This document shows, in pieces, positions 54,407-61,402 of a stretch of DNA of 64,000 bases. The DNA lies in contig JAKUTX010000001.1 in the NCBI GenBank assembly GCA_022447855.1, positions 124,001 to 188,000 of the forward strand, given 5' to 3'. Under the pieces are notes generated by a model that was given only the letters and a program-made list of their open reading frames with translations, was not told where the DNA came from and did no database searches. Numbering within the stretch: the stretch's first letter is position 1; every line of letters starts with the position of its first letter. The translations under genes and the position numbers were made by a program. The DNA is from UBA6927 sp022447855 (lineage in GTDB: Bacteria > Chloroflexota > Dehalococcoidia > Lucifugimonadales > UBA6927).

Positions 54407-55528
54407 TTACCATTGAACAAACATCGGCATTACAACATGGACATAATTAGATTTTTCTACCGCTCTTACCACACCAGGACTTGATGACGAAGTTGTTTCA
54501 ATAGCCACATCACAATCACCCAAAGCCTGTAAAACTTCTACAAGATATCTTCCACTAAAAGCAATATTAGAATCTTCCCCTTCAATAGTGGCAGGGACTT
54601 CCGCTCTAAAAACGGCACCTTCAGTTTCACCAGAAACATGCACATTAGCATGTCCCTCATCATTTTTAATTCTGAGTCGAACAATACCGCTACCACTCCT
54701 GCCGTATGCAAAAGCCGTTTGAACAGATTTAAGTAATTCTGAATTAGCAATCACTGCTCTAGTCTCAAATTTTTCTGGTATTAATTGGTTATAATTTGGA
54801 AAAGTTCCTTCTTGCAACTGGGAAAACATTTCTACATCTCCGATCTTAAACAGAGCTTTGTTTTCATTGGGAGTCACTGTAAATTGCACAGTTCCGCCAG
54901 CATTACCTAAAAGATTCCTTACTTCTGACATCGATTTAGCAGGAATCGTAAATTCCAACGAATCAACATCAACTGTAGATTCTAATTTCCCTTCATAAAC
55001 TGCAAGTCTAAATCCATCTGCTGCAGCAAAAGTGAAACTATCTCCCTTGACTTCGACTTTTGTAGCAGTCAGCACAGGCCGGGAATCCTCGGTGGCAGCA
55101 GCAAAAGTAACATGATCAATGGCTTGTCTCAATTCAGATGCACTAATCTCTAAAGCTTCACCTTCTTCTACATTAGGAATAGGAGGGAATTCTTCTTCTG
55201 GGATACCTTTCAAATCTGTTTCAAAGGATCCGCATATTATATTCAACTGATCTCCCTCTAATGTCATATCAACTTTCTCATCAGGTAGAGAATTAATAAA
55301 TGTTAACAAGAGGTCTGCTGGAACTGAAATCCCACCATCAAGTTCAATTTGAGTACCTATCGAAGTTGTAACACCAATAGACAAATTAGTTGCTGAAACC
55401 CTCAACATTGAATCATGAGTTTTCAAAAGTATATTCTGTGTAACAGGCAAATTAGTACGGGTAGAAACTGCACGATTGGCAGCTGCAAGTGCTTTAGATA
55501 AATTACTTTGAAGACATGAAATACGCAT
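54407..55528 (-). CDS. dnaN: DNA polymerase III beta sliding clamp
   Basis: A 373-residue clamp with three repeated domains and the hydrophobic cleft end HVVMPMFVQW, similar to the usual MPMRL tail but altered. It has MRISCLQSNLSKALAAANRAV at the start (landmark). The ATG at 55528 fits the family and lies about 26 nt after the predicted start of transcription; the TTG at 55549 would leave only a few bases of leader. It is not next to dnaA or recF. It is divergent from lexA. Confidence 0.95.
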   Translation of the reverse strand: MRISCLQSNLSKALAAANRAVSTRTNLPVTQNILLKTHDSMLRVSATNLSIGVTTSIGTQIELDGGISVPADLLLTFINSLPDEKVDMTLEGDQLNIICGSFETDLKGIPEEEFPPIPNVEEGEALEISASELRQAIDHVTFAAATEDSRPVLTATKVEVKGDSFTFAAADGFRLAVYEGKLESTVDVDSLEFTIPAKSMSEVRNLLGNAGGTVQFTVTPNENKALFKIGDVEMFSQLQEGTFPNYNQLIPEKFETRAVIANSELLKSVQTAFAYGRSGSGIVRLRIKNDEGHANVHVSGETEGAVFRAEVPATIEGEDSNIAFSGRYLVEVLQALGDCDVAIETTSSSSPGVVRAVEKSNYVHVVMPMFVQW

Positions 55529-55560
55529 ATTAAGAAACCTAATTTTCAAATTGTTATCGA

Positions 55561-55590
55561 ATTATATGACTTGATCGGGGAAAGCGTCAA
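55561..55590 (-). promoter_or_regulatory. Promoter of dnaN
   Basis: TTGACG (55590-55585), an 18-bp spacer and a perfect TATAAT (55566-55561) on the minus strand. Confidence 0.8.
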
Positions 55591-55667
55591 CAATTGCACA
55601 ATATAATCGTGTGAAACTACGATGTTCAGCACAAATGTTTGCAAATTTAACCCAAAAAGGTTGACAA

Positions 55668-55714
55668 ATGTTCTAATACGGCATTAAAGTTATATACAAT
55701 TAGAACATATGTTT
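55668..55714 (+). promoter_or_regulatory. LexA operators before lexA
   Basis: Two sites built from the same half: ATGTTCTAA at 55668-55676 and its exact reverse complement TTAGAACAT at 55700-55708. The second continues as GAACATATGTTT (55703-55714), close to the Gram-positive SOS box GAAC-N4-GTTC. The first overlaps TTGACA (55661-55666). Together they flank the -10-like TACAAT, as expected for autorepression. Confidence 0.65.
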
Positions 55715-55737
55715 AATTGGTATTTTTGGAGCGTCTA

Positions 55738-56376
55738 ATGAAAAATTCCTTATCTATCCGGCAAAATTCAATCTTACAATTCATTAAAGATTTCCTTAAT
55801 GAACACCCCTATCCTCCAACCATCCGAGACATACGTAACGGATGCAATATAAGTTCAACATCGGTGGTAGATTATAATTTGCAAATTTTACAAAGAAAGG
55901 GATTTATACAAAGACAACGAGAAGTATCTAGAGGTATTCAACTAATTGGAAAATCACCTACATCCCAAGATGTATTAGAACTACCAGTAGTAGGTTATAT
56001 TGCAGCTGGCCAACCACTCCACGTACCAGAAACAGTATCTGAAAACACCGATCCCGTAGAAACAGTTGAATTACCAGCCTTTGTTTCAAATGGGAAAACT
56101 AATTTATTTGGTGTTCGAGTAAAGGGAGATTCTATGGTTGACGTTCACATTTTGGACGGAGACTTAGTTGTATTAGAACGAACAAGACATGCCGAAGCAG
56201 GACAAATGGTAGCCGCAGAAATTACTTCTGAGAATTCAATTACCTTGAAAAGATTCTACCTTGAAGGAAACATGGTAAGGCTCCAACCAGAGAATCCTGA
56301 ACATGATCCTATAATCGTACCCGCTCAAGATGTTGCAGTACGTGGCAAAGTAGTTGGAGTAATGCGGTCAGTATAA
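55738..56376 (+). CDS. lexA: SOS repressor LexA
   Basis: A 212-residue repressor-protease. The winged helix is at residues 1-70 (PYPPTIRDIRNGCNISSTSVV). The self-cleavage site is A90-G91 in GYIAAGQPL. The catalytic pair is S132 (GDSMVD) and K171 (TLKRF). The ATG at 55738 is chosen over the TTG at 55717 because GGAG lies 6 nt before it and the longer start lies beside the operator. It represses DNA-damage genes until RecA filaments trigger cleavage. Confidence 0.95.
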   Translation: MKNSLSIRQNSILQFIKDFLNEHPYPPTIRDIRNGCNISSTSVVDYNLQILQRKGFIQRQREVSRGIQLIGKSPTSQDVLELPVVGYIAAGQPLHVPETVSENTDPVETVELPAFVSNGKTNLFGVRVKGDSMVDVHILDGDLVVLERTRHAEAGQMVAAEITSENSITLKRFYLEGNMVRLQPENPEHDPIIVPAQDVAVRGKVVGVMRSV

Positions 56377-56418
56377 ATTATACTTATTGATCCTAATTCT
56401 CCAAAGGAAGTCAACGGC

Positions 56419-56447
56419 TTGACCGTTGTTGATTGCTGTTAAATAAT
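56419..56447 (+). promoter_or_regulatory. Promoter of tRNA-Leu
   Basis: TTGACC (56419-56424), a 17-bp spacer and AATAAT (56442-56447). The -35 lies inside a small inverted repeat CAACGG-CTTGA-CCGTTG. Transcription starts about 38 bp before the tRNA. Confidence 0.65.
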
Positions 56448-56491
56448 GTCATAGTGCTGCATCTAAACAATGCATCTCCAAAGCAAATATT

Positions 56492-56577
56492 GCCGAAGTG
56501 GCGGAACGGCAGACGCGGTGGTCTCAAAAACCATTGGGGTTAAACCCGTGTGAGTTCGAATCTCACCTTCGGCACCA
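56492..56577 (+). tRNA. tRNA-Leu (anticodon CAA)
   Basis: A class II tRNA with a long variable arm. GCCGAAG pairs with CTTCGGC. The anticodon loop CTCAAAA gives CAA (56525-56527). The T arm is GAGTTCGAATCTC. CCA is encoded at 56575-56577. Confidence 0.95.
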
Positions 56578-56612
56578 GTCCCTAATCGATCACGTTTTCG
56601 AAAGGAATTCTT

Positions 56613-57035
56613 ATGGACATTGCAGCCCTTCAGATTAAATTAAGGGAATTCTCTAATGAACGAAACTGGGAAAAATATCATTCCCCTAAAAATCTTTCAA
56701 TGGCACTATCAGTAGAAGCATCAGAGTTGCTCGAGATCTTTCAATGGCTAACACTTGAAGAATCACAAGACAAAAATAATATCTCGTTTCGAAAAAAAGA
56801 TGTCCAAGATGAATTGGCGGATATATTAACCTACCTACTAATGTTGGCTGATGTATTAGAAATAAATCTAGAAACAGCAATCCAGCAAAAAATTTCTGAA
56901 AATGCGAAGAAATATCCAGCCGATGGAGAAAAAACCCCGATTTCCAAAAGGCGCTTAGATGATGATATTAACTTAGACTTAACAAAACTTTCCAGAGAAG
57001 AACAAGTAAATTATATTAAAAAGAATTTTTCATGA
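56613..57035 (+). CDS. MazG-like nucleotide pyrophosphohydrolase
   Basis: A 140-residue all-alpha NTP pyrophosphatase. The metal-binding EExxE-like helix is seen in SVEASELLEIFQW, and the second motif in DELADILTYLLMLAD. The C-terminal KKYPADG is typical of MazG-like/RS21-C6 proteins that remove dCTP or modified nucleotides. It has no second MazG domain. AAAGGAA precedes the ATG. It stands alone after tRNA-Leu. Confidence 0.88.
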   Translation: MDIAALQIKLREFSNERNWEKYHSPKNLSMALSVEASELLEIFQWLTLEESQDKNNISFRKKDVQDELADILTYLLMLADVLEINLETAIQQKISENAKKYPADGEKTPISKRRLDDDINLDLTKLSREEQVNYIKKNFS

Positions 57036-57069
57036 GAATTTCTAAATAACTACAGAAAGTTTTTGAACC

Positions 57070-57444
57070 TTATTCTTCCGATTTGACAAACCTTATCGAC
57101 AATGAATTTACGCAATGTCTTGTATTGGTTTCTGTAAAATTTTCTCCTACAAAAACGTGTCCTAAATGCCCATCACAATTAGCGCATGAAATTTCCACTC
57201 TAAAACCATCTGGATCAGGCAATCTGATTACTGCACCTGGAATTTCTTTATCAAATGCAGGCCATCCACAGTGAGCATCAAATTTGTCATCTGATCTATA
57301 CAAATCAACATCACACCTACGACAAACATACTTTCCAGCAAGGTAAAAGTTGTCATATTCGCCCGAAAATGGAGGTTCAGTTCCCTTGTGTTCTATTACA
57401 TACTGTTCTTGGGACGTTAGTTTATTTAGTTTTGACGAATCCAT
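57070..57444 (-). CDS. msrB: Peptide-methionine (R)-S-oxide reductase
   Basis: A 124-residue enzyme that repairs methionine-R-sulfoxide. Zinc cysteines are in CRRC and CANC. Other motifs are CGWPAF and the catalytic Cys in RHCVNSLSIRF. The typical resolving cysteine is not obvious. It is co-directional with and downstream of nudC (42-nt gap). Confidence 0.94.
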   Translation of the reverse strand: MDSSKLNKLTSQEQYVIEHKGTEPPFSGEYDNFYLAGKYVCRRCDVDLYRSDDKFDAHCGWPAFDKEIPGAVIRLPDPDGFRVEISCANCDGHLGHVFVGENFTETNTRHCVNSLSIRFVKSEE

Positions 57445-57486
57445 TTCAATTACCTCTCCCTCAAATAATTCTTAAAAATCACTGTA

Positions 57487-58413
57487 TTATCCAAAATTAT
57501 TGGTAGCCCAAGATTTCAATAGATTATGAGCAATAGCTACAGGTCCGGGCAAATTTAAAGTTTCACTTTTTCCTTCTAATGCCAACAACACTTCAGATCT
57601 GTCCACCCATTTGACATCAGTCATCTCTTCAGGATCCATATTAATTTCTGTAGTTTCAGCTTCAGCATGACATCCAATCATCAAAGTAGATGGAAATGGC
57701 CAAGGTTGAGAAGAATAATAACGCACATTTTTGACCTTAATACCTGCCTCTTCCATTACTTCTCTACCTACTGCTTCTTCAATAGTTTCTCCCTGGTCAA
57801 CAAATCCCGCAAGCGCTGAATATCTGTTAGTAGAAGCTAATCTACCTTGTGATTGTCCGAGTAAGCAATTTTCACCATCAGAAACAACCATTATTATCAC
57901 AGGATCTACACGAGGGAAATGCTCAATAGCACAAGATGAGCACTCCCGTTTCTGTCCACCTCTTTTAACAATTGTCTTCTGTCCGCATACAGAACAAAAT
58001 CCATTTCTTCGATGCCAATTTAATTGGGCAAGAGATTGAGCTAAAATGCCCGAATCTGTAGAACGTAATTCCAAAGCGACATCTCGAGCATCATACAACT
58101 TAGAGCCTTCAAATTTTTCATAATACAGTGATATTTGAGAATCTTTTTCAGGCACATCAATTACAAAATGAGCTATATCATTTAACAATCCCAACAAAAT
58201 TGGATTATATTTAAACTCCAAATGTTCTATATCATTGATATCAAACCACAAAAGTTCGACTTGACCCAAATCTCTGACAATTACCTTCGATCCCACAACT
58301 AATAAAAACCTACTAGTCTGATCTTTAGAACGAGCAGTAATCCAATTCTCATCTCGCCTTTCTATTTCACCTCTATTTAGAGGATTCCCTGAAAAAATAT
58401 TTTCGATTGGCAA
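57487..58413 (-). CDS. nudC: NAD+ diphosphatase NudC
   Basis: A 308-residue Nudix enzyme that hydrolyses NADH and may remove NAD caps from RNA. It has an N-terminal domain of about 130 residues, a four-cysteine zinc finger (CSVC and CSSC), the Nudix box GFVDQGETIEEAVGREVMEEAG (landmark, residues about 205-226) and the NudC signature SQPWPFPSTLM. Usual length. It lies between the SDR gene and msrB, all on the minus strand. Confidence 0.95.
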   Translation of the reverse strand: MPIENIFSGNPLNRGEIERRDENWITARSKDQTSRFLLVVGSKVIVRDLGQVELLWFDINDIEHLEFKYNPILLGLLNDIAHFVIDVPEKDSQISLYYEKFEGSKLYDARDVALELRSTDSGILAQSLAQLNWHRRNGFCSVCGQKTIVKRGGQKRECSSCAIEHFPRVDPVIIMVVSDGENCLLGQSQGRLASTNRYSALAGFVDQGETIEEAVGREVMEEAGIKVKNVRYYSSQPWPFPSTLMIGCHAEAETTEINMDPEEMTDVKWVDRSEVLLALEGKSETLNLPGPVAIAHNLLKSWATNNFG

Positions 58414-58447
58414 AAAACTCTCCTATCAAATATTTTCTTAAATAAAA

Positions 58448-59269
58448 TCAATGTTCCATCACTGTTCCACCATTAATATTAATAGATTGACCAGTTATCC
58501 ATGAGGCTGCGTTCGTACAAAGATATGCAATAAACGCACCAACTTCCTCAGGTGTGCCATTCCTGCCTATAGGAGTAGTTTTGGCCGACTCATTAGCTCT
58601 AAAAATTCTTTCTGGATCGTCAAGTTCTCCAGATCTAGTAGTCAAAACGCTTCCAGGACAAACCGCGTTAACATTAATCCCTTTTGGACCCAACTCAGAT
58701 GCCATCGATTGCGTCATCCCAACTATTGCAAAACTCGCAGCATTGTAAGCAAGCGAATTTGGAACACCTCTTTTACCTGCTTGTGAAGAAACATTAACGA
58801 TTTTTCCTCCATCGCCAATGCGAATCATTTCTCTTACAACTGCTTGTGACATTAAAAACAAACCAGTAACTTTTACATCCACAACTTTCTGAAAAACATC
58901 TTCTTCAACTTGCAACATCGGCAACCTATCTTTTCCTACTGGGAACGCTCCATTATTAACTAAAATATCTATACGTCCAAATTCTTTAAGTGTCGAAGAT
59001 ACAACATTTTCCACCTGTTCATGATCAGTTACATCCAAAGTAAGAGCCAAAGATTTTCGCCCCAAGCCTCGCACCTCATTTACCACACTTTCTGTACCTT
59101 TCCAGTTAACTTCCAATTCACTTTTAGGGAATGTATCAGGGGAGCGATTGGTACCAGTAACTACAACATCAGCTCCAAGTCTTGCAAGTTCCAAAGCGGC
59201 ATGTCTTCCAATACCTACTTGTCTACCAGCGCCAGTAACAATCGCAACTTTACCATTCAATTCAAGCAT
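58448..59269 (-). CDS. Short-chain dehydrogenase/reductase with altered active site
   Basis: A 273-residue classical-type SDR. It has TGAGRQVGIG for the cofactor, LDVTD, NNGAFPV for the NNAG motif, the catalytic Ser (S162 in VSSQ) and Tyr175. The lysine four residues after Tyr is Ser179 (YNAAS instead of YxxxK). The usual Asn of the NxxG helix is Lys133 (DVKVTGLF). The C-terminus ITGQSININGGTVMEH is standard. It may be non-catalytic, or use K133 instead. It lies 26 nt downstream of the small Cys-rich gene. Confidence 0.88.
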   Translation of the reverse strand: MLELNGKVAIVTGAGRQVGIGRHAALELARLGADVVVTGTNRSPDTFPKSELEVNWKGTESVVNEVRGLGRKSLALTLDVTDHEQVENVVSSTLKEFGRIDILVNNGAFPVGKDRLPMLQVEEDVFQKVVDVKVTGLFLMSQAVVREMIRIGDGGKIVNVSSQAGKRGVPNSLAYNAASFAIVGMTQSMASELGPKGINVNAVCPGSVLTTRSGELDDPERIFRANESAKTTPIGRNGTPEEVGAFIAYLCTNAASWITGQSININGGTVMEH

Positions 59270-59295
59270 TCGATTTCCTTATTTGAAAATTTAGA

Positions 59296-59478
59296 TTATT
59301 TTTTCTTTTTTTTATTCCACAGAGGATTTGCAGCAACATAATCATTCAAAATTTTCAAGGAACAATCAGCCGAATGTTCAGTACTAATCCCACAACGGCC
59401 CACATGATCAAGAGTAGCAGACTGTAAACATTTTATAGGTCTAACCTCATGCAATTCCCCACAAATTGGACAATTCAT
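59296..59478 (-). CDS. Small Cys-rich protein, unknown function
   Basis: A 60-residue protein with CPIC at residues 3-6, further Cys at positions 17, 29 and 39, and a run of lysines at the C-terminus. This looks like a small zinc-binding protein. AAAGGAG lies 7 nt before the ATG, which strongly supports expression. The Lys run is encoded by A8-G-A6, a possible slippage site. It is the first gene of a probable operon with the SDR. I do not recognise the family. Confidence 0.7.
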   Translation of the reverse strand: MNCPICGELHEVRPIKCLQSATLDHVGRCGISTEHSADCSLKILNDYVAANPLWNKKKKK

Positions 59479-59562
59479 TTGTACTCCTTTTCTACAACAA
59501 CAAACTAAGTTTTAAGATATTATTATGCACCACTCCAAAAATTAGTAAAGCAAAAGAGTTTA

Positions 59563-59571
59563 TGTTATAAA
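59563..59571 (+). promoter_or_regulatory. Extended -10-like promoter of the DUF1330 gene
   Basis: TGTTATAAA fits TGnTATAAT with one mismatch and lies about 35 bp before the ATG at 59607. No clear -35. Confidence 0.4.
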
Positions 59572-59606
59572 ACTGAAATTCATTAATAATCTTTTAAGGG
59601 GAAACA

Positions 59607-59894
59607 ATGTCTGCCTATGTAATCGCATTTATGCAAATAACTGATCACGAAAAATATGAAACCTATAAAGCCCAAGTCCCCGAAACAATTGCCTTATATG
59701 ATGGAGAATATCTCGCACGTGGTGGTGACATAGAAACTATTGAAGGAGACTTCTTACCCGAACGAGGAATACTCCTAAAATTTCCAACATTAAAAAGAGC
59801 AAAAGAATGGATATCATCTGAAGAATATAAAGAGCCAAAAAAAATACGTCACAATTCAGCTATTTCAAATGTGATTTTATTAGATGGAATTTAA
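59607..59894 (+). CDS. DUF1330 family protein
   Basis: A 95-residue protein with the ferredoxin-like pattern of DUF1330: AYVIAFMQITDHEKYETYK, YLARGGDIETIEG, FPTLKRAKEWISSEEY. Function is unknown in general. GGGGAAA precedes the ATG. The xylulokinase gene follows directly, which suggests one transcript. Confidence 0.88.
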   Translation: MSAYVIAFMQITDHEKYETYKAQVPETIALYDGEYLARGGDIETIEGDFLPERGILLKFPTLKRAKEWISSEEYKEPKKIRHNSAISNVILLDGI

Positions 59895-59913
59895 CAATCA
59901 TAGGAACAAAAAC

Positions 59914-61401
59914 ATGAAAGAATTTGTAATTGGCTTAGATATAGGAACTTCATCCATAAAAGCTGTGGCTATGTCAATATCTGGAAAGCATGAAGCATCC
60001 GCTGAAATCCCTTTGGAAATCGATACCCCGAAACCAAATTGGAGAGAACAACACCCTGAGACCTGGTGGGAAGCTTCAAAGCTTTGCTTAGCAAAAATTG
60101 CCAATCTTATAGGGGGATCCAACGTTAAAGCAATTGGACTTACAGGGCAAATGCATAGCCCTGCAATTCTTGACAAAAACTTCACTGTTATACGTCCTTC
60201 CATATTGTGGAATGATGGACGCACCACAAGCGAATGCAATTCACTATACCAAGAACTGGGCAAATCATATATTAAAAATTCTTTAGGCAATCCTGTTTTA
60301 GAAGGTTTCACCGCACCCAAAATCTTATGGATTAAAAAAAATGAGCCCGAAAATTTTAAAAAAATCTCTACCATATTAATTGCAAAGGATTTTATTGGAT
60401 TTAAGCTTACTGGCGAATTAATCACCGAGCCTTCAGATGCATCGGGATCACTATTAATGGATATCAATAGTTGTGCTTGGTCTGATCCAATTTTAGATTT
60501 AATTGGTATTGACCACACTACTTTGCCCACAATCATTGAATCAACCAATACTCGTGGATTTACTAACAAAAAATTATTTAATATTACAGAGATTCCCTCA
60601 GGAACGCCTGTGATAGCAGGAGGAGCTGATAACGCAGCTTCCGCGATCAGCACAGGATGTGTTGACTCGGATACATATCAGATAAGTATCGGGACTTCTG
60701 GCGCTGTAATGAAATCATCCAATACTCCAATTATTGACGATTCTCTAAAACTGCATTGTTTTAATCACTGTATCAAAGACACGTGGTACTCCATGGGTGT
60801 AACACTCTCAGCAGGAAATTCAATGAGTTGGTACCAAAGTAGCATTCTGGAAAACTCCAAATCACTGATTCAACTAGATAAAGAGGCTTCTACTACCTCC
60901 CCAGGTTCCGATAATTTAATTTTCCTACCCTATCTTAACGGAGAAAGAACACCCCACAACAATCCGAATGCGAAGGGTTGTTTTATTGGATTACACAGTG
61001 GACACTCTAAAGCACATCTTAGCCGGGCAATAATGGAAGGAGTCTCATTTTCCATTAAAGATTGTTTGAATCTGTTCAAAGAAAACACGCCTTCAAAACA
61101 CAACTATATTTTTACGGGAGGTGGATCAAAAAGTGACTTGTGGTCTCAAATACTATCAGATACTTTGAACGTTCCTATAAAACGAGTTTTAAATGATTCT
61201 GGTGCGTGTGTAGGTGCTGCAATGCTATCAGCTGTTGGTCTTGGATGGTTTCGAAACACGCAAGAAGCCGTCAATGCATGGGTCTCTTATGAAGAACCAC
61301 TAATCCCCGATGAATCGAATTATTATAATTACGAAAAGATGTACAAAAAATTCCAATTAATCTATCAAAATTTGAATCCAATTTTATGGGAAATCAAATA
61401 G
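59914..61401 (+). CDS. xylB: Xylulokinase-like FGGY carbohydrate kinase
   Basis: A 495-residue sugar kinase. It has phosphate-1 motif GLDIGTSSIKAV, xylulokinase-type GLTGQMHSPAIL, WNDGRT, then the FGGY domain with GGADNAASAI, GTSGAVM and FTGGGSKSDLW. It phosphorylates D-xylulose or a similar ketose. The ATG at 59914 has AGGAAC upstream, better than the ATG at 59884 that overlaps the DUF1330 stop. No xylose isomerase or transporter is nearby. Confidence 0.88.
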   Translation: MKEFVIGLDIGTSSIKAVAMSISGKHEASAEIPLEIDTPKPNWREQHPETWWEASKLCLAKIANLIGGSNVKAIGLTGQMHSPAILDKNFTVIRPSILWNDGRTTSECNSLYQELGKSYIKNSLGNPVLEGFTAPKILWIKKNEPENFKKISTILIAKDFIGFKLTGELITEPSDASGSLLMDINSCAWSDPILDLIGIDHTTLPTIIESTNTRGFTNKKLFNITEIPSGTPVIAGGADNAASAISTGCVDSDTYQISIGTSGAVMKSSNTPIIDDSLKLHCFNHCIKDTWYSMGVTLSAGNSMSWYQSSILENSKSLIQLDKEASTTSPGSDNLIFLPYLNGERTPHNNPNAKGCFIGLHSGHSKAHLSRAIMEGVSFSIKDCLNLFKENTPSKHNYIFTGGGSKSDLWSQILSDTLNVPIKRVLNDSGACVGAAMLSAVGLGWFRNTQEAVNAWVSYEEPLIPDESNYYNYEKMYKKFQLIYQNLNPILWEIK

Positions 61402-61402
61402 T

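Noticed and set aside
55529..55737. Possible replication origin beside dnaN
   Set aside because: The gap is explained by the dnaN promoter and lexA operators. No repeated DnaA boxes.
56413..56430. Terminator for lexA
   Set aside because: CAACGG-CTTGA-CCGTTG forms a 6-bp hairpin but no T run follows, and it overlaps the tRNA-Leu -35 box.
59898..60653. A 251-codon open frame on the minus strand opposite the sugar kinase gene
   Set aside because: It lies wholly antisense to xylB, which has clear FGGY motifs. The translation has no family pattern and no SD.
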